Source: a bacterium (GTDB taxonomy: Bacteria > Hydrogenedentota > Hydrogenedentia > Hydrogenedentiales > SLHB01). From it: a stretch of DNA of 14,860 nucleotides. The translations under genes and the position numbers were made by a program. The notes below the pieces were generated by a model that saw only the letters and a program-made list of their open reading frames with translations, had not been told where the DNA came from and searched no databases. The DNA lies in the NCBI GenBank assembly GCA_024231375.1, contig JAAEQP010000312.1, forward strand, positions 1 through 14,860, written 5' to 3'. Below are positions 1 through 9,157 of the stretch, piece after piece (the stretch's first letter is position 1; every line of letters begins with the position of its first letter).

Positions 1-2831
1 CCGCGTCGTGTGCGGATGCCTTCGACGATGAGCGGGATGCAGCCCGGCGCTTCGGCCATGAGGGTGGTGGGCTCGTCGGTTGCGCCGATATCGACCGCGA
101 ACCGGCCTTGCGAGTCCACGCCCATGTCCATGGGCCGTCGGCCGCCGCCGGACACGTGGACCCTCGCGTTCGCAGCGGGTTGGTTGGTGGCTCGCAGGCG
201 CAGCAGCGCATCAATGCCGGCGGGTCGGTCGAACACCAGACGCACGGTGTCCGAGGGACGAAATACGCCTTCTCGTTTCTGTTGGCTCGTGCGGACCTCG
301 ACCTGGTACTGCTTGCCGGGGTCCAAACCCTCCATCTGGAACCGGCCATCCGGTCCGGTGGCGCCTTCCTTGCGACGGCGGGCTCGTACCTGCCAGCTTG
401 CGCCTTCCACGGGTTGGCCGTTGTCCCACACTGCAATGCCTTCCATGACGGCTTCGCCTTCGGGTTTCTCATCCCGTCTGCGATCCCCCGGCGGCGGACC
501 GGCAAGCGAGTACCGCAGTTCGACGGTTTTTCCGGGTTGGACGTTCACCTTTCGGATATTGCCCCAGCCGACGGTCCTGCCGGGCTCAGGCCGTTGCGCA
601 TTGAATCGGACTTCGGCGGGGCCGGTCATGACGCGGTCGAAGGTGAAGGTCCAGATTTCGCCGGTCAGGACGGGATTGGTCGTGAGGCGATAGTCAACGT
701 CCTTCATCTCCGGCCGCAGCGATTCCAGGCGAATTGCTTCTATTCCGATGGCATTGTCTTCGAGCCGAATCGTACCGACTACCGTTCCACCCGAATCGAC
801 CACCAACGGGCCCAAGTCCATGGTCTGGCCGGGACCCAGTTTCACGGGTTCCGACACCATTGCCGCATAGGGCGGCTGGGGCCACGTGAACACCCGGTGA
901 TCTCCGGGGGGGATTCCCACGAATCGGAAGGATGTGCCGGACGCGAAGACCGGGACCTCGGCCGGCTCGGGAGCTCGGTAACCCCGAGACCCGCGTCCGC
1001 GTGGAGGCAGTTCCGGTACGGTTGCCTGGCGTGCCCCGTCGAGCGTCAGTTGCGTCAGGCTGAATGTGCCGCCGTCGGCGGCGACCAGCGTGCCGGTAAT
1101 CGTGCCGCCACGCGATGCCGTGAACACGGCGTCAGTCTGGTCGCGGCCCCCGGCGAACCGGATCTTTTCCGGCGTCATGCCGTACCAGTTGTCTTGATGC
1201 GACAGGTTGACTCGCACATCGCAGGCGTCCAGTAGATGGGCCAGCGCGAACGTGCCGTCGGCCTCGGTGCGTGTGGACTGGCCTGCGCCCACGATTCCCA
1301 CCCCGGCCACACCTGCGCCCGAATCGCTCACCACCTGCCCGTGCAGCGTGTAGAGACCCGGCACCATGACGCAGTTCACATCGCGTCGGGCTTCGGCTTG
1401 TCGAAGCGCGATCTCGTGGTAGGCGTTTCTCGCGTGGTACCGTGGCAGTGAGAACCCTACATGGTAGTAGGCCCCGAGGTACCTTGTCCCTGCACCCTCC
1501 CGTTGGCAACTGAGATGCCGCACTTCGTAGTAGCCACTTGTGTCGGTCGTCGTGTCTGCAACGTGGAACAGGGTTCCCATCCCGGAATGGACAGTCACCG
1601 CCACGTTTGCCAACGGGTTGCCGTCGGGATCGCGCACGTACCCACCCAGCGAGGCGCCCGTCGGCTCGATCACGAGGTCGATGTCGCTGTAGGTGCCGCT
1701 TGGTTGAAGATCGATTTCACGCGTGCCGCGCGCGGACCGGACGGACGCCGCCACCAGGTACAGGCCCGGCGGCAGGTCCGCGATGCGGTACGCGCCGCCC
1801 GGCTCCTCCAGCTCTTGCGAAGCGACGGACCTGGAACTGGTGACGCGATTCCCGTCTTTCTCGATGCGTTGGGCGTACACCCGGACGGGTCCGTCGTCAG
1901 GTCGCCATTCGGGGAAGAACACGTGGCCGGACACGGTGCATAGTCGCGATTGAGGTTCAGGCACTGCTGCTACGGGGGCTTCGGGCGCTATTTCGGCAGG
2001 CGGGGGGATCGTGACCGGTTCTTCGACTGCCGGAGCCGGGGGCGTTGTGGTCGCGGCGGGAAGGGCCTGCGGTTTGGGCGTGGGACGCGACTGAACGCCC
2101 CACACGACGGCCGCCACGACCAGGCCCGCGCCCACAATGGTCAAGGCCGCTTTCGCGGCGAATGCGCCGAAGGTTGCAGGTGATCCGGCGGTTCGCGCAC
2201 CGGACAGGGCGAGTTTCCCCAACGACGCGGTGAACGTGGGTGGCATGGCGGCTTCGGCCATCCCCACTTTCATCAGCACGCTCAGTGCGGACGCCGCCAC
2301 GACGATGCCGCGCTTGCCCAGGGTTTCGCGAATCTGTTCCACGCCACGTTGTACACGTTGCGTGATGGCCGCGCGCGACACGCCCTCTTCAGCGGCGATG
2401 GCTTCGTGGGTCTGGTCTTCGATGAAATGGGCGACCACGGCCATCCGCAGTTTCTCAGGCAACCCCTCGATGGCCGCGTCGACGTATTCGTAGACATCGT
2501 CCCATGTGGTCTCGACGGCATCGCTACGGGCCTCGACGTAACGCGATTCCCGTTCACGACGACGGCGTTCGCCCCGCGCACGGTCGAGGGCGCGGTTGGT
2601 GGCGACCCGGTGCAGCCACGGACCGAAAGGTCCGGAAGGCGGTCGGTCGGTGGATGCGAGGGTTTGGAAGCACTCCTGGGACACTTCTTCGGCGTCGGCC
2701 CGGTTGTGAAGAATGCGAAGGCAGGCGCCATACACCACCCCGGCGTACTTCGTGGCGAGTGTCTTGAACGCTTCGGCGTCGCGGTTGCGCGACCAGCGTT
2801 TCAGGAGCGTTGCGTCCGACACGGACCCCAT
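1..2831 (-). CDS. ECF sigma-70 factor fused to a transmembrane anchor and carboxypeptidase-regulatory-like repeats (3' end beyond window)
   Basis: An uninterrupted frame of 943 codons runs from ATG 2831 off the left edge. Residues about 8-85 are sigma region 2 (DAEEVSQECFQTLAS at 46-60; PWLHRVATNRALD at 71-83). Residues about 115-172 are region 4 with its helix-turn-helix (GLPEKLRMAVVAHF, then THEAIAAEEGVSRAAITQRV). An Ala-rich linker and a hydrophobic segment at about 223-246 follow, then a Pro-rich spacer to about 293 and a series of beta-sandwich repeats with the usual GxV.d.dG.pl.gv pattern (near 299, 395, 496, 577, 683 and 797). Start is supported by AGGAGG six bases upstream. The N-terminal part should direct RNA polymerase from the cytoplasm while the repeats lie outside the inner membrane. 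No separate anti-sigma gene is visible. Sigma factors with long C-terminal extensions are known in Planctomycetes; the signal and regulon here are unknown. Confidence 0.88.
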   Translation of the reverse strand, partial: MGSVSDATLLKRWSRNRDAEAFKTLATKYAGVVYGACLRILHNRADAEEVSQECFQTLASTDRPPSGPFGPWLHRVATNRALDRARGERRRRERESRYVEARSDAVETTWDDVYEYVDAAIEGLPEKLRMAVVAHFIEDQTHEAIAAEEGVSRAAITQRVQRGVEQIRETLGKRGIVVAASALSVLMKVGMAEAAMPPTFTASLGKLALSGARTAGSPATFGAFAAKAALTIVGAGLVVAAVVWGVQSRPTPKPQALPAATTTPPAPAVEEPVTIPPPAEIAPEAPVAAVPEPQSRLCTVSGHVFFPEWRPDDGPVRVYAQRIEKDGNRVTSSRSVASQELEEPGGAYRIADLPPGLYLVAASVRSARGTREIDLQPSGTYSDIDLVIEPTGASLGGYVRDPDGNPLANVAVTVHSGMGTLFHVADTTTDTSGYYEVRHLSCQREGAGTRYLGAYYHVGFSLPRYHARNAYHEIALRQAEARRDVNCVMVPGLYTLHGQVVSDSGAGVAGVGIVGAGQSTRTEADGTFALAHLLDACDVRVNLSHQDNWYGMTPEKIRFAGGRDQTDAVFTASRGGTITGTLVAADGGTFSLTQLTLDGARQATVPELPPRGRGSRGYRAPEPAEVPVFASGTSFRFVGIPPGDHRVFTWPQPPYAAMVSEPVKLGPGQTMDLGPLVVDSGGTVVGTIRLEDNAIGIEAIRLESLRPEMKDVDYRLTTNPVLTGEIWTFTFDRVMTGPAEVRFNAQRPEPGRTVGWGNIRKVNVQPGKTVELRYSLAGPPPGDRRRDEKPEGEAVMEGIAVWDNGQPVEGASWQVRARRRKEGATGPDGRFQMEGLDPGKQYQVEVRTSQQKREGVFRPSDTVRLVFDRPAGIDALLRLRATNQPAANARVHVSGGGRRPMDMGVDSQGRFAVDIGATDEPTTLMAEAPGCIPLIVEGIRTRR

Positions 2832-2846
2832 GGCGGCCTCCTCGCA

Positions 2847-2864
2847 TGCTCGACCCCCCGAGCA
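2847..2864. repeat. Small hairpin in the sigma gene leader
   Basis: TGCTCG (2847-2852) and CGAGCA (2859-2864) form a perfect 6-bp inverted repeat around a C-run loop, just upstream of the ribosome site of the sigma fusion. In the mRNA it would sit 16 bases before the start codon, so it could affect translation. At 6 bp in GC-rich DNA it may also be chance. Confidence 0.35.
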
Positions 2865-2946
2865 CGTCTACATGGTATCACGCCACAGGAGTGGGTTTGG
2901 TAAGAAAGTGAGCGAGATCGGATGGCGGCGTATCGCAAGCCCCGGA

Positions 2947-2972
2947 CACCCACAAGCTATCGCTTGAGGGTG
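2947..2972. repeat. Inverted repeat with 11-base arms in the divergent promoter region
   Basis: Arms CACCCACAAGC (2947-2957) and GCTTGAGGGTG (2962-2972) pair at 10 of 11 positions around a 4-base loop. No T-run follows on either strand, so it does not look like an intrinsic terminator. Its place between two divergent genes suits a protein-binding site; no family is recognised. Confidence 0.45.
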
Positions 2973-2996
2973 GCACACCTGGTGAGACCGCCTGTT

Positions 2997-3019
2997 CCCC
3001 GCATGACATGGCAGCGGGG
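2997..3019. repeat. Inverted repeat CCCCGC/GCGGGG upstream of the esterase
   Basis: CCCCGC (2997-3002) and GCGGGG (3014-3019) are perfect complements separated by 11 bases, one helical turn from centre to centre of a dimer site. It ends 43 bases before the esterase start. Possible operator or leader hairpin; chance is not excluded at this arm length. Confidence 0.3.
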
Positions 3020-3061
3020 GATGCGGTATCGTGCGCGATGGGAACCGGATGAGGAGAAACG

Positions 3062-4195
3062 ATGATGATGTATATGTGCATGGCGTTGCTGTTCGGTGCG
3101 GGGTCGGGCCAAGACGACGCGGAGCCACCGTGGCCGCGGAAGGTGGGCGAGGCGCCCGTGATTCGGAGTTCGTGGGATGACCTGCTTGCCGGGGTGGAAT
3201 CGGCGGAAGACTGGCAGAACCACCGCGAAACCCTTCGGCAACGGTATCTGGACCTCATCCGGGACCAGCACAAACCGACGAAACCCGCGTTGGGCGTAGA
3301 GGTCCATGAATCCGTCGAGGTGGACGGCGCGTACACGCGGCATCTGATTAGCTACAACGTGGAGGCGGACGAACGGGCGCACGCGTACCTGGCCGTCCCG
3401 CATGGTCTGGATGGGCCGACCCCGGCGGTCGTTGCCCTCCACGGTACCTACGAGCATGGGAAGGAACGGGCCGCGGGCCTCATCGAGAACGCGGACAAGG
3501 CGTATCTCGACCATCTGGCGCGGCGTGGGTTTGTGGTGATTGCGCCGGACCATTTCGTGGCGGGGCATCGCGTTCCGCCGGAGGGCCGGTACGAGACCGG
3601 CCGGTTCTACGAGAAGCACCCCGAATGGACGGCGGTGGGCAAGTTTACGTATGAGCACTCCATCGCGGTAGACGTGTTGTGTGCGCGGCCCGAGGTGGAT
3701 GCGGAGAGCATCGGTTGCCTGGGGCACTCGCTGGGCGGGCACGGCACGTTCCTCCTGGCGGCCTACGACGAACGCATCAAGGCGTCGGCGTGCAACTGCG
3801 GCGCGTCCTTCTTTCGTCACAATCCCGGTGTCGACGGGTGGGCGCGCGACCATTGGTACGTGTACTTCAAGCACATCCGGCCGGGCATTCTGGAAGGCGA
3901 CCTGCCGCCCATCGACATGCACGAGATCATCGCGTTGATTGCGCCGCGGGCGTTCATGGACCTATCGGGCCTGAACGACGGCAATCCGGCGACCCAGCGG
4001 CAGCGTCTTCTCATGAACATGAAGATTATGGACGCGTACGAGTTGGCCGGTGCGCCGGGGAACTTCGCGTTCTACGTGCATGGCCAAGGGCATTCCGTGC
4101 CCCACGAGTCGCGTGCGCTGATGTACGCATGGATGGAGAAGCACTTGATGCCGCCCGAGGCTACTGAGGCGAAGCTGCTGGACGAGGGGCGTTGA
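3062..4195 (+). CDS. Secreted alpha/beta-hydrolase, acetyl-xylan-esterase/dienelactone-hydrolase-like
   Basis: A 377-residue protein with the alpha/beta-hydrolase fold. The nucleophile elbow is GHSLGG with Ser223; the oxyanion strand is VVALHG near 123-128; Asp306 (GLNDGN) and His344 (GQGHS) sit where the acid and base of the triad are expected. The family hydrolyses esters, including acetyl groups on polysaccharides; the exact substrate cannot be read from sequence. The start has GAGGAG five bases upstream. The first 17 residues are short and hydrophobic but lack the basic residues of a classical signal peptide, so export is likely rather than certain. It diverges from the sigma fusion, and its last 35 bases overlap the end of the opposing GxGYxYP gene. 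A peptidase role (prolyl-oligopeptidase clan) is the main alternative. Confidence 0.82.
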   Translation: MMMYMCMALLFGAGSGQDDAEPPWPRKVGEAPVIRSSWDDLLAGVESAEDWQNHRETLRQRYLDLIRDQHKPTKPALGVEVHESVEVDGAYTRHLISYNVEADERAHAYLAVPHGLDGPTPAVVALHGTYEHGKERAAGLIENADKAYLDHLARRGFVVIAPDHFVAGHRVPPEGRYETGRFYEKHPEWTAVGKFTYEHSIAVDVLCARPEVDAESIGCLGHSLGGHGTFLLAAYDERIKASACNCGASFFRHNPGVDGWARDHWYVYFKHIRPGILEGDLPPIDMHEIIALIAPRAFMDLSGLNDGNPATQRQRLLMNMKIMDAYELAGAPGNFAFYVHGQGHSVPHESRALMYAWMEKHLMPPEATEAKLLDEGR

Positions 4196-5885
4196 GGGAG
4201 GCCCGGTAGAGCGACCGGAAGGCGTCCGGCGACACGGCAACATAGTCGCCGCCCAGTTCTTTGAGCACGTCGCACAGGTCCGAGGGGTGGTAGGACCAAC
4301 TTAACGGCGAGACGTACATGAAGGCGGGGCGTGTCGCCGGGGTTTGGGACTCAATCTCGTCTACCATCCACTCATTGTTCTCAGGATTGCGGCCGACGTT
4401 CTGGGCGTCCCAGCGGGTGAACACATGGGACACGAGGACGTTCCCGTCGTCCAGGAAGTAGTTGGGCGTCTTCTCGGTGATGTCATCGTCGCGCCCCATG
4501 CCCATGATGAGGCTATCGAGTCCGTCCACTCCCTGCACGAACCGGCGCGTTGTTGCGTCGTGGGCAGCGCGGTCATAGGGTCGCCACGCGTCGGTGTAGA
4601 GGCATAGGTGCCGGAGTCCGAAGCGGTTCATGTAGGCGCTTGTCAGATCCAGATAGGCGATCCATGCTGCGTCGGCGTCCTTTGAGCGGGAAAACAGGCC
4701 GCGGTAGGGGTGGACGTAGCCTGCACCGCTCAGGCCGACGACCAAATGGTCGTTGCCCGTGGCGTTTTCGAGGAACCATTCGGCGATAGACGGGTACAAG
4801 TCGGCGAGGACGGGACCGAAAGACCACGCGATGGGGACGGTTCCGCGGGCGGGGTCGTCCCACACCCTTTTCTGTATGGCCTGCCAGTAGGGCGGCGAAT
4901 CGCCTGATTCGACCACGGCGAAGCACACGTACACCTTGGACGGGTCGAGAGGGGGAGTTGACGGCTTTGGCCGGTCGTGGTAGCGCTTGATGGCACGGGG
5001 GAGGCGGGCGGGGACTCCACTGAAAAGGGTTAGATTCGTTCCCCAGTCGCAGGGCACCGTTAGCTTGCCGTATTCGCCCGCGAGGCTTACGCCCGCGTAT
5101 TCCGTCAAGCCTGGGTCATCGGTCGCGCCCCACCACCCCAACACGGGCACATTGTCCGCGGTGGCTGCCATGACCTTTTCGGCGAAAGCGCGTTCCGCGG
5201 CGTGGTCGGACGTGATTCCGTCGGCCGCGTCGGCGCCTGTGGCCCAGAAGGTGAATATGCGGTGGGACACCAGGTAGTCGCGAATATGATGGTTCGCGTG
5301 GGTCGGGTGGTAGCACGCCAGAACGGAGTGATTCATCCGTGGCCACAGTTCCTGGTAGGCCCATTCGTACGCCGCCACATTGGTCGCCCAACGACCGCGC
5401 AGATCGACGACATCGCGCCCTTGCCCGTGCAGGGCGAGGTCGTCGGGAGCGACGGCCATTCCGTCTTCAAGACTTGCGATCATGGTGGCAATGTTCATGG
5501 TGGCGGGCAAGTCCGGGTCGTAGACAATTGCCTTCGTGGCGCAAGGCGCGCACTTGGCGAAGTACTCGTCCGTGGAGATCTCGGTGAACGTCTTCACGTA
5601 TCCGCGCGTGCGGAGGTCGTCCAACCAAAACCGATCGGGGAACACCTCGGTGTCGCGTAGCAGCAGAGCCGCGCGGGCGTGGGGGCCTTTGTTGACGTGG
5701 CCCAGAAGCGTGGTGGCGGCCAGTTTGGTGTCCAATGACGCGTCTGCGATGTCAACGAGATCGATGACGTCCGCCGGTGGGGGACCTTTCGGGCACAGAC
5801 GCGTCTCCTTCGCCGCCGCGTCCGCAAGCGACGACATTGCGCACAGTAGAAGGGCTATTCCCACTCTCTTCCTTATCGCAGCCAT
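4161..5885 (-). CDS. GxGYxYP-family putative glycoside hydrolase, secreted
   Basis: A 574-residue protein with a good signal peptide ([23 protein letters not shown]). The family signature appears as G-A-G-Y-V-H-P at residues 387-393, with His where Tyr is usual. Also visible are PVLGWWG near 247-253 and a strand [12 protein letters not shown] near 319-330, where relatives carry an acidic DGDN-like turn. The family is described as putative glycoside hydrolases found in polysaccharide-utilisation loci; no reaction is firmly assigned. A longer frame opens at 5978, but the signal peptide puts the start at 5885. That ATG overlaps the stop of the upstream lyase gene by 13 bases, and a GAGGA lies about 11 bases before it, so translational coupling is likely. 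Its end overlaps the opposing esterase gene. Confidence 0.78.
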   Translation of the reverse strand: MAAIRKRVGIALLLCAMSSLADAAAKETRLCPKGPPPADVIDLVDIADASLDTKLAATTLLGHVNKGPHARAALLLRDTEVFPDRFWLDDLRTRGYVKTFTEISTDEYFAKCAPCATKAIVYDPDLPATMNIATMIASLEDGMAVAPDDLALHGQGRDVVDLRGRWATNVAAYEWAYQELWPRMNHSVLACYHPTHANHHIRDYLVSHRIFTFWATGADAADGITSDHAAERAFAEKVMAATADNVPVLGWWGATDDPGLTEYAGVSLAGEYGKLTVPCDWGTNLTLFSGVPARLPRAIKRYHDRPKPSTPPLDPSKVYVCFAVVESGDSPPYWQAIQKRVWDDPARGTVPIAWSFGPVLADLYPSIAEWFLENATGNDHLVVGLSGAGYVHPYRGLFSRSKDADAAWIAYLDLTSAYMNRFGLRHLCLYTDAWRPYDRAAHDATTRRFVQGVDGLDSLIMGMGRDDDITEKTPNYFLDDGNVLVSHVFTRWDAQNVGRNPENNEWMVDEIESQTPATRPAFMYVSPLSWSYHPSDLCDVLKELGGDYVAVSPDAFRSLYRASLNAPRPAASPQ

Positions 5886-8800
5886 TCGTATCCCGGTCCT
5901 CTGCCTTTGACCCAGTAGAAGGTTTCGGGAATCCGGATGGGCCTGAACCAGATGCCTTCTTGCTCGAACGCGAAACACACGCTGGGTGTCGGTGTCTTGT
6001 GAGGATGGCCGTCAATCCGAAGATTCGCCGTGTCCAGCACAAGTCCCCGGCGTCCCGCTGGGCCGCGAACACTGAGCAGGGCGGCGGCCGTCGCTTCCAA
6101 CCCATCCAGTGCCAACGGCGTTGCCTCGGGTGCAGCCGCGTACTCGACAACAGTGCCGTCCGCTAGCGTCATGCGGAACCCGACTGTGGCTCGGTCGCTG
6201 AGGTCTTCGGTTTTCACCACGGGCGACGTTGGCGTGGGCGATGGGACCAGGGCGGAGACGAGGATGGACGCGCCTGCCGGCCCTTCCCAACTCGAATGGA
6301 TGTCGACTTTCGGGTATCGCCTTCCGGAGATGCCCGGCGCCAGCCAACCGCGGGCCGGGTCCAACGCGCCGAAGTGCTTCTCGTAGGACAGGGGCGACGC
6401 GCAGAACTGGTGGATGAACAGGTTGGGCGCGTCCGGGTCGCTGGTGGCGATGGTACGCTGACCCGCGTCGAAGGCGACCTCCATTTCTCCGAATCCTGCT
6501 GCGCGCCAACTGCGCGTCTCGAAGTCCTCCGGCGGGAAGTTCCAGCAGGCCGTGTAGGTGCGGGGCGCGTCTGCCGTGACCAAGTCGGTCACGATCCAGA
6601 TGCCAGCTTCGCGCACGAAGATGACTTGGCGCGCGTGGGACGCGCGGATGTCGGTATCGGCGGTGTTGCCGTAGCCGTCGTCGTAGTGGGCTTCGGCGAA
6701 ATCGAAGGTGGGCGACGCGAGCCAGCGGCATGGAATGGGCGTGTCGTAGGGCACGCGTACGAGGGTATCGCCGAAGATGAGGCGGCGCTGCGAATGACCG
6801 TCGACGACCACCGTGTTGCGGCTGAATGATTGCCCCCGGTACAGGTCAAGTTGCTCGATGATGGGGCGCTGGTCCTCGGGGATCCATTCCGGATTGCTGT
6901 AGGAATCCGCGCCGCCCGCGATGAGCATGTGCCGGCCGAAAGCGATGACGTCGACGGCGTTGATGTTCTCGCAGGCGTGGCCCTGGCCCGGCCGCGCGCC
7001 CATGAGCCACAGATACCGGCTCATGGCGTCCCATCCGTCACGCATCATGTAGAAGCCGCTGAAGGGGAAGGCCGCGGACGTGAACTCGGGCGCTTCTTGC
7101 GTGCCCGGGCCGAAGAGGTGGTTGTAGATGCGTTCGACATCGGGGTCGGGCCAGTTCTTGAGGTTCTCCGTCACGCGCGCCAACTCGCGCTTCTTCAATG
7201 CGGCAAGGGCCTCGGGATCGCGGAACACGTCCGGGGGGTAGACCGTATATGCGCTGCCCGTTGCGGGTACTTGGCCGAAGGGTTGCTGCAATCCCGCGAA
7301 GAACCGCATTCGTTTCGTTCCTGCGCGGCGCAGATTGGTCACCCAATCCGGGATGTCGTCGCCGAAGGTGTCTTCGAGTTCAATGATTTCCGTGGTCAGG
7401 CCGTCGTTGTAGTTGAGCGACTGCTCGAGGTCGCCGCCGTCGTGCATCATGGTGCCGTGAAGCACGCCGTTTTCAAACCGCCGTTGACCCAGGTCGTACC
7501 AGGCCGGTGCGTCCCGGAATTCGCGCAGTTTGTCGCCCATGTTGAGCAGTATCTTGGACACGTAGAACAACTGGTTCGGTACCGAATGGCGTCCGTCCTT
7601 AATCTGCATCGAAATCAGGTCGGTGGCGATGAAGCTCAACAAGTTCGCCAACTCAACCGGGGGGATGTCGTCAGCGCCGTCCTCGGGCAGAGCGTGGACG
7701 ATCTTGCGCAAGTCGCGCACCCGGTGCGGGAAGGACGTGAATCCCATGCCGAAGTCCCAACTCTGGGGCACGTAGTATTGGTTCTTGATGGCGCGGCCTT
7801 CATTGCCCAAGGTGTCGTAGTCGTGGCGCGCGTAGCGTGCGAAGGAGTCCATGATGAAAAACCATTGGCGCAGGGGGGCCTTGTCGCCGGTGGTGTCCCA
7901 TTCCTTCAGCAATGCGGCGGCTTCGTGGAGGATGAGGCCCGTGTTCACGTCGTTATCGGGACGGTCGGGCGTGCGGTACCAATCGAGTTGCCCTTTCAGG
8001 CTCATGTGCCAGGTGATGTCTTTGCGGTCGCCGAATCCGTCCTTGCGGTACATGCTCCGCAACGGAATGCTCCGTTGTTGTGCGACGAAGAGGTCCCGGT
8101 AGGCGGCGAGGGCCTCGGGGTATTTTCCTTCCTCGTAGAGCGTCAATGCATCCGCGAGTTCCGGTGCGTCCGGATTCAGCAGCGCAAACAACCGGTGGGC
8201 GGCGGGCTCGGGGCCATCGTTGGGCGGCAGGACAGGCGGAGCGGGTTTGACCCATGGCCTATCGCTCACCACATCCGATATCGCGGGACAGGCCGGGTCG
8301 GAACTGGCCACGCGCATGCCAATGTCGAACATCCGATAGAAGGGGTAGACGAAACTTCGGAACCCGCTTTCCACCAAGTTGTCGAGGGCCACGGAGCCTC
8401 CGCGTAGGGTGCGCCAGAGTCCGATGTCGGGTCCGCGTGGATCCCGGAGCGCATCAGGATCGTACGGAGCCTGCCAGCGGTCCCAGCACCATTCGGCGAC
8501 ATTGCCGCTCATGTCGCAGAGGCCGTAGGGGTTGGGTTTCTTCAATCCCACGGGATGGGGGCTGACGTTGTCGTCCAGGGCGCGCCAGAACGTGTGCCAC
8601 GCGTACTCGTTTTCCTCGGAAGGGATGGTGATGTCGCCCCAGTAGTAGAGGGAGGTCGTTCCTGCGCGGCATGCGAACTCCCACTCCGCTTCCGTGGGTA
8701 GGCGGTAGCCGCTGGCGTTCCAGTGGACGCACGCGTTCGACGGGTCGACGCGGCCCGCGCGATAGACGGATTGCCGCGAGGCTTGGGTATAGTACACGGG

Positions 8801-9103
8801 GGTGCGTCCGGCGAGTTCGCTGACGGCGTTGCAGAACTTCACGGCGTCGTACCACGAAATGTTGGACACGGGATATGACTCGTCGTGGCCGATGCCGGGG
8901 GCCATATCGTAGCCCTGGTTGACGGCCCACGCGCGGACGCGGTCGTACTCTCCTTTGGTCAACTCGAAGGCGGAGATGGAGAATCCCGATACGTGGACGG
9001 CCGCGCCATCCTCCCGCTGAAGCGAACCGGAGTCGAGCGCTATCATCGCGTCCGATTGGCCGATGGCAAGGGCGGAGCATGCCAGGCAGAGCGACAGCAA
9101 CAT
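5873..9103 (-). CDS. SUMF1 (formylglycine-generating-enzyme-like) domain fused to heparinase II/III-like polysaccharide lyase
   Basis: A 1076-residue exported protein. After a short hydrophobic leader, residues about 20-268 are a SUMF1/FGE-sulfatase-type domain: [14 protein letters not shown] (82-95), [17 protein letters not shown] (132-148), [12 protein letters not shown] (194-205), LRGGS (233-237). The two catalytic cysteines of true formylglycine-generating enzymes, expected a few residues after RGGS, are absent ([13 protein letters not shown]), so a structural or ligand-binding role is likelier. Residues about 300-690 look like the alpha/alpha toroid of heparinase II/III-type lyases, with [17 protein letters not shown] near 552-568 supplying a candidate catalytic Tyr565. 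A beta-sandwich follows from about 690 to the end, with GHACEN (His709) in the position of the family's conserved His motif. Uronate-containing polysaccharides are the usual substrates of the family. The 54-base gap to the upstream PFL gene and AGGAG before the start fit one transcript. Confidence 0.82.
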   Translation of the reverse strand: MLLSLCLACSALAIGQSDAMIALDSGSLQREDGAAVHVSGFSISAFELTKGEYDRVRAWAVNQGYDMAPGIGHDESYPVSNISWYDAVKFCNAVSELAGRTPVYYTQASRQSVYRAGRVDPSNACVHWNASGYRLPTEAEWEFACRAGTTSLYYWGDITIPSEENEYAWHTFWRALDDNVSPHPVGLKKPNPYGLCDMSGNVAEWCWDRWQAPYDPDALRDPRGPDIGLWRTLRGGSVALDNLVESGFRSFVYPFYRMFDIGMRVASSDPACPAISDVVSDRPWVKPAPPVLPPNDGPEPAAHRLFALLNPDAPELADALTLYEEGKYPEALAAYRDLFVAQQRSIPLRSMYRKDGFGDRKDITWHMSLKGQLDWYRTPDRPDNDVNTGLILHEAAALLKEWDTTGDKAPLRQWFFIMDSFARYARHDYDTLGNEGRAIKNQYYVPQSWDFGMGFTSFPHRVRDLRKIVHALPEDGADDIPPVELANLLSFIATDLISMQIKDGRHSVPNQLFYVSKILLNMGDKLREFRDAPAWYDLGQRRFENGVLHGTMMHDGGDLEQSLNYNDGLTTEIIELEDTFGDDIPDWVTNLRRAGTKRMRFFAGLQQPFGQVPATGSAYTVYPPDVFRDPEALAALKKRELARVTENLKNWPDPDVERIYNHLFGPGTQEAPEFTSAAFPFSGFYMMRDGWDAMSRYLWLMGARPGQGHACENINAVDVIAFGRHMLIAGGADSYSNPEWIPEDQRPIIEQLDLYRGQSFSRNTVVVDGHSQRRLIFGDTLVRVPYDTPIPCRWLASPTFDFAEAHYDDGYGNTADTDIRASHARQVIFVREAGIWIVTDLVTADAPRTYTACWNFPPEDFETRSWRAAGFGEMEVAFDAGQRTIATSDPDAPNLFIHQFCASPLSYEKHFGALDPARGWLAPGISGRRYPKVDIHSSWEGPAGASILVSALVPSPTPTSPVVKTEDLSDRATVGFRMTLADGTVVEYAAAPEATPLALDGLEATAAALLSVRGPAGRRGLVLDTANLRIDGHPHKTPTPSVCFAFEQEGIWFRPIRIPETFYWVKGRGPGYEWLR

Positions 9104-9157
9104 CGGGGGTCTTCTCCTGGCGGCGCGGAGGCTGCTGGAGTGCCGGTCCGGCCGCGG

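Larger units (their letters stand above)
2832..3061. promoter_or_regulatory. Divergent intergenic region between the sigma fusion and the esterase
   Basis: This 230-bp gap must hold the promoters of both flanking genes. I see no convincing -35/-10 pair on either strand, which could mean an alternative sigma specificity. It contains three inverted repeats, listed separately, and strong ribosome sites for both genes: AGGAGG for the minus-strand gene (around 2838-2843) and GAGGAG at 3051-3056 for the plus-strand gene. Confidence 0.5.

Noticed and set aside
108..1235. Plus-strand frame of 375 codons
   Set aside because: It is antisense to the repeat region of the sigma fusion; no domain is recognisable and there is no good ribosome site.
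2957..3922. Minus-strand frame of 321 codons
   Set aside because: It is antisense to the esterase, whose catalytic motifs and ribosome site identify the real strand.
6830..8407. Plus-strand frame of 525 codons
   Set aside because: It is the complement of the SUMF1-heparinase gene; its low-complexity translation matches no family, and long antisense frames are common in GC-rich DNA.
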